From: Gluconacetobacter takamatsuzukensis
GTDB lineage: Bacteria; Pseudomonadota; Alphaproteobacteria; Acetobacterales; Acetobacteraceae
Assembly (NCBI RefSeq): GCF_014174275.1
Contig: NZ_JABEQK010000009.1
Span: 1 to 64,000, forward strand
Direction of reading: 5' to 3'
Length of the DNA stretch: 64,000 nt
The first letter of the stretch is position 1; each line of letters opens with the position of its first letter. Made by a program: the position numbers and the translations under genes. Below, piece after piece: positions 49,354 through 58,522 of the stretch. The notes beneath the pieces were generated by a model. It was given only the letters and a program-made list of their open reading frames with translations, made no database searches and was not told the origin of the DNA.

Positions 49354-51135
49354 ATGATCCGCCCCATGCCTTTTCCCGAAACCCATCCCGCCCTTCGGCG
49401 CGCCCTCGACGCGCGCGGCTATGACGAACCCACGCCGGTCCAGCAGGCCGTGCTGGATGTCGCGGCCGACGGCCGGGACCTGCTGGTGTCGGCCCAGACC
49501 GGATCGGGCAAGACGGTCGCCTTCGGGCTGGCCATGGCCGACACGCTACTGGGCGGTGCGGAACGGTTCGGACCGGCCGGCGCCCCCATGGCCGTCATCG
49601 TCGCCCCCACGCGCGAACTGGCCATGCAGGTCCAGCGCGAACTGACATGGCTGTACGCACCGGCGGGCGGGCGCATCGTCTCGTGCATCGGCGGCATGGA
49701 TGCGCGGCGCGAGGCACGGGCACTGGAAATCGGCGCCCATATCGTCGTCGGCACCCCCGGCCGCCTGTGCGACCATCAGAGCCGCGGGCGCCTGGTCCTG
49801 TCCGAACTGCGCGTCGTGGTGCTCGACGAAGCCGACGAAATGCTGGACCTGGGCTTCCGTGACGAGCTGGAGCAGCTGCTGGACGCCATGCCCGCCACGC
49901 GCCGCACGCTCCTGTTCTCGGCCACCATCGCCAAGGAAATCGCCTCCCTCGCGCGCCGCTACCAGCGCGACGCGCTGCGCATCGACACGCTGTCGGGCGC
50001 CCGCCAGCATGCCGACATCACCTACCGCGCCGTGCTGACCGACCCGCGCGAGATCATCCCGGCGGTGGTCAACATCCTGCGCTATACCGACAGCCCCACC
50101 TCCATGGTGTTCTGCGCCACGCGTGAGCTGGTGCGCCACATGCAGGGCGCGCTGCTGGAGCGCGGCTTCGCCTCGGTCGCCCTGTCGGGCGAACTGGGCC
50201 AGAACGAGCGCACCCGCGCCATCGACAGCCTGCGCACCGGCCAGGCCAGCGTCTGCGTCGCGACCGACGTGGCGGCACGCGGCATCGACATCCCGGCCCT
50301 CGCCCTGGTGGTGCATGCCAGCCTGCCGACCGACAGCGCCACCCTGCTGCACCGTTCGGGCCGCACCGGCCGCGCCGGCCGCAAGGGCGTCTGCGCCCTG
50401 GTCGTGCCGGTCTCGATGCGCCGCCGCGCCGAGCGGCTGCTGGCCATGGCCAAGGTCACAGCGGAATGGACTCCCGTCCCCACCGCCGACGCCATCCGCG
50501 CCCAGGATTTCGAACGGCTGCTGACCGACCAGAGCCTGACCGAAGCCGCCGCCCCGGGCGACGAGGAACAGGTCGCCCGCCTCGCCGCCGACCGCACGCC
50601 CGAACAGCTTGCCACGGCACTGCTGCAGATGTACCGCGCCCGCCTGCCGGACCCGGAAGACATCCGCCCCCTGCGCGTCGACGCCCCCCGCCCGGTGCGC
50701 GAGGGCGAACCCGCCAACCGGCGCGAGCGCCCGGCCCGTGACGAGCAGGGCCCGCGCGGCGACGGCGTGTGGTTCTCCATGAGCGTCGGCCGGCAGGACA
50801 AGGCCGACCCGAAATGGCTGGTGCCGCTGATCTGCCGCCTGGGCGGCGTCCGCAAGAACGAGATCGGCTCGATCCGCATCGCCGGCGACCACACGCTGTT
50901 CGAAATCGCCACGACCTCGGCCGAGCGCTTCAGCGCCTGCGTCGCCGCCACCGATTCCGACGAAGTCCAGATCAGCCCCGCACAGGCTCCGGCCGGCGGT
51001 GGCGGCGGTGGCCGGGGCGGCGATCGCGGCCCCGGCGCCCCGCGTGGACGCAGCCCCGGCCGCGGCGCACCCTCCGGCGCCCCCCGGCGCCGCCCGGCCG
51101 CCGGCCCGTCCTCGTCGCGCAAGCGCGGCGCATAA
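49354..51135 (+). CDS. DEAD-box RNA helicase with DbpA-type RNA-binding domain
   Basis: 593 aa. All helicase motifs are present in order: Q motif EPTPVQQAVL, Walker A SAQTGSGKT, PTRELAMQV, GTPGRLCDH, DEADEMLDLGF, the SAT motif in LFSATIAKEI, and HRSGRTGRAGRKG. After ~450 comes a DbpA-like RNA-binding domain (WFSMSVGRQDKADPKWLVPL, LGGVRKNEIGSIRI). The end is a basic, Gly/Arg/Pro-rich tail (GGGGGRGGDRGPGAPRG). Probably acts in ribosome assembly or RNA turnover. ATG at 49366 and GTG at 49336 are alternative starts; no strong ribosome binding site marks any. Confidence 0.93.
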   Translation: MIRPMPFPETHPALRRALDARGYDEPTPVQQAVLDVAADGRDLLVSAQTGSGKTVAFGLAMADTLLGGAERFGPAGAPMAVIVAPTRELAMQVQRELTWLYAPAGGRIVSCIGGMDARREARALEIGAHIVVGTPGRLCDHQSRGRLVLSELRVVVLDEADEMLDLGFRDELEQLLDAMPATRRTLLFSATIAKEIASLARRYQRDALRIDTLSGARQHADITYRAVLTDPREIIPAVVNILRYTDSPTSMVFCATRELVRHMQGALLERGFASVALSGELGQNERTRAIDSLRTGQASVCVATDVAARGIDIPALALVVHASLPTDSATLLHRSGRTGRAGRKGVCALVVPVSMRRRAERLLAMAKVTAEWTPVPTADAIRAQDFERLLTDQSLTEAAAPGDEEQVARLAADRTPEQLATALLQMYRARLPDPEDIRPLRVDAPRPVREGEPANRRERPARDEQGPRGDGVWFSMSVGRQDKADPKWLVPLICRLGGVRKNEIGSIRIAGDHTLFEIATTSAERFSACVAATDSDEVQISPAQAPAGGGGGGRGGDRGPGAPRGRSPGRGAPSGAPRRRPAAGPSSSRKRGA

Positions 51136-51153
51136 GGCAGACACCTGCCCAAC

Positions 51154-51181
51154 CCCGCCCGGATCACCCGATCCGGGCGGG
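51154..51181. terminator. Bidirectional hairpin between helicase and chemoreceptor genes
   Basis: CCCGCCCGGATC (51154-51165) pairs perfectly with GATCCGGGCGGG (51170-51181) around ACCC. It lies in the 63-base gap between two convergent genes. No T-run follows. Confidence 0.6.
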
Positions 51182-51198
51182 AGCCCGGAATTTCTTCC

Positions 51199-52854
51199 CT
51201 ACGCCACCGACTCCACGATTTTCGGCCGATCCGCCACAATGCGGGGCGCCTGAACCGCCGCCGGCCTGCCCGACGACGCGCCATTGTCGAAGACGTCGCC
51301 AAGGGTAAAGCGCGACACCGTCGCCTCCATGCGCTGCGTCTCCTGCACCAGGCTCAGCGAGGCCGCCGTCACCTCTTCCCCCATGGCGGCATTCTTCTGG
51401 GTCGAGGCATCGATCTCCCGCACATTATCGGCAATCTGCCGAACTTCCGCGGCCTGCCCCCGCACGGAGTCCACGATCGCGCCAAGGTGGCGGGTAATGC
51501 CGTCCATGACCTCCGACACCTGCCCCAGCGACCCGTCGGCCGCCCCGACCAGCCCGACCCCCTGGTCGATATACTGGACCGCCTCGCGGATCTTCTGCCG
51601 GATATCCTGGGCCTGTTCGGTCGATCGCGTCGCCAGGTTGCGGATTTCCGCGGCCACCACGGCAAAGCCGCGCCCGGAGTCGCCCGCCCGCGCCGCCTCG
51701 ACCCCGGCATTCAGCGACAGCAGGTTGGTCTGCAACGCGATATCGTCGATCACCCCGATGATCGTCTCCATATCGTTGGACGATGTCTTGATGAAGGCCA
51801 TCGTTTCCGTGACCTTGTCCATCGCCTGGATCGTGGAGCGCATCGACGTGCCGACCGTCTCGACCAGCGTCCCGGCCTCTCCCGCCGCCCGCGAGGCCTC
51901 GCGGGTCCCCTCGGAGAATTTGGCGATCCCGGACGACACGCCGCCGACATCCCGCGCCTGCCCCTCGGTCCGGCCCGCCAGATCGCCAACGGCGAACGAG
52001 ATCTCGGCCGACGCCGAGGAAACGGCCTGGATACTCTGCCGCACCTCGTTGAACGCCACGGCCAGTTGCGCGATGGAGGCGTTGAAGACCCGGGTCAGGC
52101 CCGCATAATCGGGCGACAGGTCCCGCTCGATCCGCACCAGCAGGTTCCCGCGTGCGACCTCGGACAGCGCCCGGTCCAGCTCGGCGATGACGGCCGCCGT
52201 CTCGCTTTCCTTCCGGCGGATCTGCTCCATGCTGGCTTCCAGGCTGGCGCTCAGTTCAAGCTGGTGCGCATGAGCATCTTCCGCCTGCTGCTTGCGCCGC
52301 TCCGCCTCGACACGGCGCTGGTCGGCATCCTTCGACAGCGCCTCGGACACCTTGAACGCCCGGCGCAGCGAAGCCGCCAGCCAGACCAGCGCCACCGTTT
52401 CCACGATCAGGATCACCGCGTGCAGCACCAGGCGGAACATGTCGCAACCGCCGGGATAGAGCATGTCGGGCCAGTAGAAATTCAGCCCAATATGCTGCAC
52501 CGCGACCATCAGCGCGGCCAGCACGATGGCATAGCAGTCACAGGTCGCCGCGACGAAGGCCAATGCGGCGAAATAGCCCATATGCACATCGACCTGGAGC
52601 TTGTTGCCCGCCAGCAGCGCAATGACGGCCGAGATGTTCGACACGATGCCAAGGCTGGCCGCCGACGAAACCCACGGCAGCGCGGCCCCGCCGAGCATCA
52701 GGCCCAGCCCCAGCGCATTCAGGCCGATACTGGCCAGAAACCAGCCATAGCCCCCGAAACCGGAGGCACACATTGCCCCCACGATCAGGGCCAGAATGGC
52801 ATCCAGGGTCAGGAGAAAGAAGAGGGCCCGCTTCGTAATGGCTTCGAACGACAT
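51199..52854 (-). CDS. Chemoreceptor-like protein with multi-pass membrane domain
   Basis: 551 aa. The first ~190 residues contain about six hydrophobic segments (LFFLLTLDAILALIVGAMCA, WFLASIGLNALGLGLML, LVLHAVILIVETVALVWLAA) in place of the usual two-helix frame with a periplasmic sensor. A coiled coil (KDADQRRVEAERRKQQAED) follows. The C-terminal signalling domain has the hairpin tip IDDIALQTNLLSLNAGVEAARAG and ends GEEVTAASLSLVQETQRME. Such receptors may sense the membrane or redox state, or act in non-chemotactic signalling. No che genes are nearby. The start MSFEA is chosen by the onset of the membrane domain. Confidence 0.88.
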   Translation of the reverse strand: MSFEAITKRALFFLLTLDAILALIVGAMCASGFGGYGWFLASIGLNALGLGLMLGGAALPWVSSAASLGIVSNISAVIALLAGNKLQVDVHMGYFAALAFVAATCDCYAIVLAALMVAVQHIGLNFYWPDMLYPGGCDMFRLVLHAVILIVETVALVWLAASLRRAFKVSEALSKDADQRRVEAERRKQQAEDAHAHQLELSASLEASMEQIRRKESETAAVIAELDRALSEVARGNLLVRIERDLSPDYAGLTRVFNASIAQLAVAFNEVRQSIQAVSSASAEISFAVGDLAGRTEGQARDVGGVSSGIAKFSEGTREASRAAGEAGTLVETVGTSMRSTIQAMDKVTETMAFIKTSSNDMETIIGVIDDIALQTNLLSLNAGVEAARAGDSGRGFAVVAAEIRNLATRSTEQAQDIRQKIREAVQYIDQGVGLVGAADGSLGQVSEVMDGITRHLGAIVDSVRGQAAEVRQIADNVREIDASTQKNAAMGEEVTAASLSLVQETQRMEATVSRFTLGDVFDNGASSGRPAAVQAPRIVADRPKIVESVA

Positions 52855-53096
52855 GTCATTCCCGCATTGTATCACCGGGAATGGCGCACTCCCGACCGGC
52901 CCGACGGCACATGGGCACCATCACTTTCAATCCCGTCACCGGGCCTGTCATCGCCGAAAACCACAATCCACCAATGCGAAAATCTCTTTCGTCCTCTTGG
53001 GGAAACTGCGCCACAGTCACCTATTTATCGTTTGGTTGGTGCGCCGCGCACAGCACACCCCGCACAGGATGCGCCCGCGGCCCGAACGGCTACGAT

Positions 53097-53142
53097 ATCG
53101 GGCCTGCCGCGCCGGATCGGCGGCACGGCAGGCCCGATTTTT
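53097..53142. terminator. Strong hairpin with T-run beyond the 53.2-kb secreted protein gene
   Basis: ATCGGGCCTGCCG (53097-53109) pairs perfectly with CGGCAGGCCCGAT (53126-53138), and TTTTT spans 53138-53142 on the plus strand. On the minus strand it would follow the stop of the secreted protein gene at 53154. The T-run points to plus-strand termination, although no plus-strand gene is visible between 52855 and 53097. Confidence 0.6.
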
Positions 53143-53153
53143 CAAACAGCGTC

Positions 53154-53546
53154 CTACAGGCCGCCCGTCAGCATGCCGGCGGCATTCGTGCGGGTCTGCT
53201 GGCCCAGGGCATTCAGGCCGTTCCGTTCGGTCGTGCCGGCGGCGCGCACGCGGTCCATCTGGGTCTGCGGCGTGTTGCGCACGGCATCGATCGTATCGCG
53301 GCCGGACTGCACCCGCTGCTGCACGCCCTTCGTCACCCCATCGCGATAGGCGCGGCCCCGGCCTGCCAGGCAGTCTTCGCGCTGGGCCAGGCGGCCGGCC
53401 ACATCCCATCCCGGAGCCTTGGACTGGGTGCCGGACTGGGCGCAGGCATCGTCGGCCGCGCGGGCCGCCGGCATGGCAAGGGACAGGCCGCCCGCCAGAA
53501 CGGTCATGGGCAGGGCGAGGGCAAGCAGGGATTTGCAGATCGTCAT
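53154..53546 (-). CDS. Small secreted protein of unknown function
   Basis: 130 aa. A clear signal peptide (MTICKSLLALALPMTVLAGG, cleavage near ARAAD) is followed by a polar helical domain with a Cys pair (ADDACAQSG and AQREDCLAG), AYRDGVTKGVQQRVQSGRD and Asn/Gln/Thr-rich TPQTQMDRVRAAGTTERNG. Not recognised. The start at 53546 is set by the signal peptide. It lies alone between a chemoreceptor gene and an antiporter. Confidence 0.65.
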   Translation of the reverse strand: MTICKSLLALALPMTVLAGGLSLAMPAARAADDACAQSGTQSKAPGWDVAGRLAQREDCLAGRGRAYRDGVTKGVQQRVQSGRDTIDAVRNTPQTQMDRVRAAGTTERNGLNALGQQTRTNAAGMLTGGL

Positions 53547-53750
53547 CGATCGATTCTCATGTTCTGTGTCAACAGGGCACGGAACCATGCCGTGATGGCG
53601 GGAATAGGTCCATCGTATGGCAGAACCGGGCCAGCCGCATGGGTCCGCTCCGCCGCGCGGCGGCACCGCGATTTGATCCCGGAACACCCTCTCATATATT
53701 CATGTCACGCATAGATAACCGCCATCGGGACGCAGGGGGGCAGGGACGGC

Positions 53751-54959
53751 ATGAATGTGATCGCGGATTTCGGAGTGTTCGTGGCGATCCCGTGGCTGGT
53801 CTGGCGCCTGCTGGGGCGGACGATCCCGATCGCGGTCCTGCCGATCGTCATGGGGATCCTGATCGCCGTCACAGGCTGGCCCGTCGACCGGCTGGGCGTA
53901 CCCTCCGCCACCGGCGACATGGTCGGCTGGGTGGCGGTGCTGATCCTGGCCTTCACCGCCGGGCTGGAAATGTGGCAGCACCCCGGCGAGGACCCGTCGA
54001 CCGCGATGCCGCCAACCTCCCTGCCCCGCCTGCTGGGCAGCGCGTTCGTCGCCCTGGCCGTTCCGTTCGGCCTCGGCACGCTGCTGGTCCATGCGGTGCT
54101 GATGCCGCAGCCGGACTGGCAGGCGCCGGACGGACAGGAATGGATCGGCGCCATGGCGATCGGCCTGTGCATCGCCGTCAGCGCCCTCCCGGTCCTGATC
54201 GGCATCGTCCGCGAACTCGCCCCCGCCGAGCGCGGCGTCGCGCAACTGGCCCTGCGCCTGGCGGTGGTGGACGACATGGCGCTGTGGACCGGCCTGGCGG
54301 TGCTGCAATTCGCGGCCAGGGGCACCTCGGCCCTGCATGGATGGAGCCACCTCCAGCTCCTGGCGGTCCTGCTGCTCGGCGCGATGGTGGCGGCCGGCGG
54401 CTGGGCCACCCGCCGGTTCCCTGCCCCGCCCCTGTGGCTGATCTGGGCGGTACTGCCCGTATGGCTGGCGGCCGGATCGTGGGCCAGCATGCAGCTGGGC
54501 CTGCACGAACTGATCGGCGCCTATGCCGCCGGCGCGCTGATGCCCCCGCGCTGGGTGCGCCGCCTGCCGGTCGAACAGGTGGGCAGCCTGGCGCTGGTCT
54601 GGCTGGCCCCCCTCTTCTTCGGCCATAGCGGCATGCATATCGACGGCCGCGCCCTGACCTTCCCCTCCGTTCTCGCATCCCTGCTGCTGGTGGGCGTGTC
54701 GATCGCCAGCAAGCTGGGCGCGGTCTGGTTGTATCCACCGGCCCCAGGCCTGCGCGGCCGGCGGGCCCTGGCCGCCGGCGCCCTGCTGCAATGCAAGGGG
54801 TTGATGGAAATCGTCGCCGCCACCATCCTGCACCAGCGCGGCATGGTCTCGAACTTCGCCTTTGCCTCGCTCATGCTGCTGGCCGTGATCTCGACGGTGC
54901 TGACCGGCCCGATGTTCCGCCTGTTCGGCAGCGGCCGCGAAACAAGGATTGCCCGATGA
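53751..54959 (+). CDS. Cation:proton antiporter, CPA2 family
   Basis: 402 aa with about 12 hydrophobic segments. The CPA2 ion-binding region LRLAVVDDMALWTGLAVL carries the Asp pair. FTAGLEMW and SALPVLIGIVREL in the first half and KGLMEIVAATILHQRGMVS in the second correspond to family motifs. Exchanges Na+ or K+ for protons across the inner membrane. It lacks a C-terminal KTN domain. Its stop overlaps the YbaK start by four bases, so the two are co-translated. Confidence 0.87.
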   Translation: MNVIADFGVFVAIPWLVWRLLGRTIPIAVLPIVMGILIAVTGWPVDRLGVPSATGDMVGWVAVLILAFTAGLEMWQHPGEDPSTAMPPTSLPRLLGSAFVALAVPFGLGTLLVHAVLMPQPDWQAPDGQEWIGAMAIGLCIAVSALPVLIGIVRELAPAERGVAQLALRLAVVDDMALWTGLAVLQFAARGTSALHGWSHLQLLAVLLLGAMVAAGGWATRRFPAPPLWLIWAVLPVWLAAGSWASMQLGLHELIGAYAAGALMPPRWVRRLPVEQVGSLALVWLAPLFFGHSGMHIDGRALTFPSVLASLLLVGVSIASKLGAVWLYPPAPGLRGRRALAAGALLQCKGLMEIVAATILHQRGMVSNFAFASLMLLAVISTVLTGPMFRLFGSGRETRIAR

Positions 54960-55423
54960 GCCTCGAGTCCGTCCGTATCTTCCTCACCGAACGCGCGCCC
55001 GAACTGGATATTCTCGAACTGGACCAGCCGACCGCGACGGTGGCCGAGGCCGCCGCCGCCCACGGTACCGATCCGGCCCAGATCGCCAAGACCCTGTCCC
55101 TGCGACTGGGCGAGCAGGTGGTGCTGGTGGTCACGGCCGGCACCGCCCGGCTCGACAACCGCAAGACCCGGGACGCGTTCGGCCACAAGCCGCGCATGCT
55201 CGACCGTGCAGAGGTCGAATCCCTGACCGGCCATCCGGTGGGCGGCGTCTGCCCCTTCGGGCTGGCCTCCCCGCTGCCCGTCTATTGCGACATGTCGCTG
55301 CGCGCCTTCGACACGGTCATTCCCGCCGCCGGCGCGATCAACAGCTCCGTGCGCCTGTCGCCCGACCGGCTGGCCGAACTGACCGGGGCCGTCTGGGTCG
55401 ATGTCTGCCAGGCCCCCGCCTGA
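54956..55423 (+). CDS. YbaK/EbsC family aminoacyl-tRNA deacylase
   Basis: 155 aa. The YbaK/ProX fold removes wrongly attached amino acids (such as Cys or Ala) from tRNA-Pro and others. The catalytic Lys sits in AQIAKTLSLRLGEQVVLVV, followed by NRKTRDAFGHKPRML, GHPVGGVCPFGLASPLPVYCDMSLRAF and VIPAAGAINSSVRLSPDRL, all family-typical. Specificity cannot be assigned. Starts inside the antiporter stop codon (ATGA). Confidence 0.9.
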   Translation: MSLESVRIFLTERAPELDILELDQPTATVAEAAAAHGTDPAQIAKTLSLRLGEQVVLVVTAGTARLDNRKTRDAFGHKPRMLDRAEVESLTGHPVGGVCPFGLASPLPVYCDMSLRAFDTVIPAAGAINSSVRLSPDRLAELTGAVWVDVCQAPA

Positions 55424-55454
55424 CTCCCTCCCGCAACGCGCGGCAGCCGGCGCG

Positions 55455-55742
55455 TCAGCCGTGGCGGATCGCGACGTGCGGCGGCGGCGGCAGTTCCACC
55501 GCCGGCGCGGGCTGAAGCTGCACGGGCGGCGCCGGCGGCGCGGCCCCGACCGGCGGAGCCGTCTTGACCACCGCCACCGGAATGGCGGTGTAGCGCGGCT
55601 TCGGCGGCGCCTTGGGGTGCCGCGACAGGGTCACGAACAGCACGCCATAGGCCACCGCCAGCACGACCAGCACCCCAAGCTTGAGCTTTTTCGGGTTCGG
55701 CAGCCGGGGCAGGACGGATGACGGGGCGGAACGCAGGCGCAT
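55455..55742 (-). CDS. Small single-pass membrane protein with proline-rich tail
   Basis: 95 aa. A basic N-terminus (LRSAPSSVLPRLPNPKKLK) precedes one transmembrane segment (LGVLVVLAVAYGVLFVTL) and a Pro/Ala-rich periplasmic tail (PPVGAAPPAPPVQLQPAPAV). The layout recalls the N-terminal part of TonB-like proteins, but there is no TonB C-terminal domain. Function unknown. ATG at 55742 is chosen; an upstream in-frame ATG at 55808 adds a Cys/Arg-rich stretch. Confidence 0.55.
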   Translation of the reverse strand: MRLRSAPSSVLPRLPNPKKLKLGVLVVLAVAYGVLFVTLSRHPKAPPKPRYTAIPVAVVKTAPPVGAAPPAPPVQLQPAPAVELPPPPHVAIRHG

Positions 55743-55905
55743 GGCGGGGACGATATTCCTGAACGGACGGGCACGGCACGGGGCCGGCAGGGCCCCGACC
55801 ATACACAAGACCGGCGCCCCCTGCCACGGGCGCCACAGCCCTCATCCCGTCACGGCCCTTACCCCGGCGGGGACGCCCCCAGACCCGCACTGAAACGGCG
55901 CGGAT

Positions 55906-57714
55906 TCACGCCGCCCCGGCCTTCCGTGCAGGCAGCCCCGATCCCGCGGACGAACCGGTCCTGAATTGCCCGACCAGCCGCGCCAACCCATCCGCCTCGC
56001 TCGCCAGACTGTGGCTGACCGCGCTGGATTGCTCCACCATCGCCGCGTTCTGCTGCGTCGCCCGATCCATCTGGTTGACCGCCATATTCACCTGCCCCAG
56101 CCCCGATGCCTGCTCCTGGGCCGAGACGGTGATCTCCTCGACCAGCGTGTTCAGGCGGCTCACATGGCTCGCGATCTGCTCCAGCGCTCCCCCGGCATCG
56201 TTCACCAGCCTGACGCCGCTCTGCACATGCGTGCCGGACACAGTGATCAGGTCCTTGACCTTCTTCGCCGCCTCGGTGGACCGCTGCGCCAGCGTGCGCA
56301 CCTCGGTCGCGACGATCCCGAACCCCCGGCCGGCCTCCCCGGCCCGCGCCGCCTCCACGCTCGCATTCAGCGCCAATATGTTGGTATGCCGGGCAATTTC
56401 CTCGATCATCCCGGCAATCTCGCCGATCTGCCCGGCCGATATCTCGATCGCACTCATGGCGTCGACAGCATTGCGCACCACCGCGCCCGACGATTGCGCT
56501 TCGGTCGTCGCCGCCCGCACCGCCTCGCGGGCCTCCGTCGCGGCGGCGGCGCTGCTGCGTACCGCCGCGGTAATCTGGTCGAGTGCGGCCGATGTCTGCT
56601 CCAGCCCCGCCGCCGTCTGCTCCGAACGCCGCGCCAGATCCTGCGACGCCTGGCTGATTTCCCCCGCGCTGGCCCGCACATTGCCCGTATTGGCCGCAAT
56701 CGACCGCATGGTGGCCTGCAACCGGTCCATGGTCCGGTTGAAATCGGTCCGCAGCTTTTCGTACCCCTCGCCGAACGGCGTCTGCAACCGGAAGACCAGG
56801 TCACCCCCCGCCAGGTTTTCGAGCCCCGACGCCAATGCGTCGACAATCCCGGCCAGCTGGCGGGCGGCCGCGTCGCGCTCTTCCTGCTGGCGCCTGCGCT
56901 CGGCCTCCTGGCTCTGGCGCATGGCCTCCGTCTCGACCTCCAGGCGCCGCCTTTCGATCGCACCGTCCTTGAAGGCCTGCACCGCATCGGCCATCTGGCC
57001 GACTTCGTCGCGGCGGCCGACGGCGGGAATGACGATGGTGACATCCCCCCCGGCCAGCCGCCCCATCGCCGCCGTCATGGCCACCACCGGCCCCCCGATC
57101 GACCGCGTCAGCAACCAGCCGACCCCGAGCGCGATCAGGACACTGAGCGTACACCCCACCACCAGCAGGATGCCGGCCGCCTTCATCGCGGCGGCCTGCG
57201 CCCGGCCGCGCACCGCGATCAGCGCGGCCTGCGCATCGGTCACACCCTTCACGATAGCCCGGACCTGGGTCAGCCGCCCGGCGGTGGCCAGGTCGGCGCG
57301 TGCCTGCGCCACGGTCTCGGGGCGACCGGCCAGCGCGACCAGCCGGTTTTCCTGGCGCCTGATATCGGCCGCCTGATCTTTCAGCCCGGCCACCACCGAT
57401 TGCATGCCCGCCCCCGGGTCCAGGCGCGAGAGCCGGCCGGCCGCCGCTTCGAAAGCGTCTTCGAACCCCTGGATTCTCGGGAGGAAACTGTCGTTATCGG
57501 TGGCGACATAGCCACGGACGGCATTCTGCTTCTCGACCAGGGCCGAAAGCGCATCGTTCGCCGCGGCCAGGATCGCGTGGCTGGTGCCGTTGGCACGCGT
57601 GGCGGCCTGCTCCGAGGCCAGGCCCCAGTAGAGCGACCCCGCCATGCCCAGAACGACCATGACGATAATACCAAAGGCGACAACCAGCTTGTTGACGATC
57701 CGGAGATTGTCCAA
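55906..57714 (-). CDS. Methyl-accepting chemotaxis protein
   Basis: 602 aa of classical layout. A first membrane segment (VVAFGIIVMVVLGMAGSLYWG), a ~150-residue periplasmic four-helix-type sensor (residues ~35-185), a second membrane segment (MKAAGILLVVGCTLSVLIAL), a HAMP domain (PVVAMTAAMGRLAGGD) and the cytoplasmic signalling domain with tip region EEIARHTNILALNASVEAARAGEAG. The end lacks an NWETF-type CheR-binding pentapeptide. Ligand unknown. The second chemoreceptor within 5 kb, with no che operon in the window. Confidence 0.93.
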   Translation of the reverse strand: MDNLRIVNKLVVAFGIIVMVVLGMAGSLYWGLASEQAATRANGTSHAILAAANDALSALVEKQNAVRGYVATDNDSFLPRIQGFEDAFEAAAGRLSRLDPGAGMQSVVAGLKDQAADIRRQENRLVALAGRPETVAQARADLATAGRLTQVRAIVKGVTDAQAALIAVRGRAQAAAMKAAGILLVVGCTLSVLIALGVGWLLTRSIGGPVVAMTAAMGRLAGGDVTIVIPAVGRRDEVGQMADAVQAFKDGAIERRRLEVETEAMRQSQEAERRRQQEERDAAARQLAGIVDALASGLENLAGGDLVFRLQTPFGEGYEKLRTDFNRTMDRLQATMRSIAANTGNVRASAGEISQASQDLARRSEQTAAGLEQTSAALDQITAAVRSSAAAATEAREAVRAATTEAQSSGAVVRNAVDAMSAIEISAGQIGEIAGMIEEIARHTNILALNASVEAARAGEAGRGFGIVATEVRTLAQRSTEAAKKVKDLITVSGTHVQSGVRLVNDAGGALEQIASHVSRLNTLVEEITVSAQEQASGLGQVNMAVNQMDRATQQNAAMVEQSSAVSHSLASEADGLARLVGQFRTGSSAGSGLPARKAGAA

Positions 57715-57910
57715 CTGCGTATTCTTTCTACAAAAATTGGGGATGGGAAGGATATTTTAAACTTCGCGCCCGGATAAGCGTCCTGTGTCCTCCCGAAGCC
57801 GGGAATTCATCAGGGGGGGTCTGGCGCCGCGCCGGTATAGCCGGATCCGGGACCATAAAACCTGCAGAATCCTCATATCTCGTCGTCACTATCCCAGGAG
57901 CCCCGCCGAC

Positions 57911-58342
57911 GTGCCGTGCCGTCCCCAGCACCTCATCCATGCCTGCCCGATCCTGCTGCTTCTGGCGGGCCACCCCGCCAGGGCGACCGAACCGCCGCAA
58001 ACCGCCGACCTGCTGCTCGAGGCCCCCTATCGCCGGGCCTATGTCGTCATGCAGCGCTTCCCCGACTGGGTCAGTCGCGGACAGGCCATATCGACACCCG
58101 TTACAAGGGTCGCCACCGGCGGCCATACCTACCTGCTGGGCCATCTGTGCAAGCCCCACGATTGCGGCAACAACCAGCTCGACATCGTCTTCGCCGCCGA
58201 AGGGCACGCCGCCTGGGGGTTGCTGCACACCCGGCCCGACGACCGGCACCCGTTCCTGCAAAGCTGGCTGGGCAATCCCGACGAGGAAATCCAGGCCCTC
58301 CTGCTGCGGAACCATGCCGCCCACAACCCGCCGGACCCCTGA
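57911..58342 (+). CDS. Ivy-type inhibitor of C-type lysozyme
   Basis: 143 aa from the GTG at 57911, which follows an AGGAG site. A signal peptide (HLIHACPILLLLAGHPARA) precedes the Ivy domain. The diagnostic loop that plugs the lysozyme active site, CKPHDC, is present in GHLCKPHDCGNNQLDIVFA, as are YRRAYVVMQRFPDWV and GLLHTRPDD. Ivy proteins protect the periplasmic wall from C-type lysozyme and may also restrain the cell's own lytic transglycosylases. Divergent from the chemoreceptor gene. Confidence 0.88.
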   Translation: MPCRPQHLIHACPILLLLAGHPARATEPPQTADLLLEAPYRRAYVVMQRFPDWVSRGQAISTPVTRVATGGHTYLLGHLCKPHDCGNNQLDIVFAAEGHAAWGLLHTRPDDRHPFLQSWLGNPDEEIQALLLRNHAAHNPPDP

Positions 58343-58522
58343 GGGCCCGGCCCGGGCGCATGGGCCTGCCGCGCCCGGCGCCCTTTCGCCCACCGGCACT
58401 TCCTGCCATAGTCCCGCCGATCCCGCGGCGCCGCCGCCAGACCGGCCCGGCGTCCCCCGGGGAAAGCACGGGATCGCCGTCGAGCAGCGCGCGTCGCGTC
58501 CCCGGGGCCTCGCACCAGTGGA

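Noticed and set aside
55455-55742. TonB
   Set aside because: It has the anchor and proline-rich region but ends without the TonB C-terminal domain, and there are no ExbB/ExbD genes beside it.
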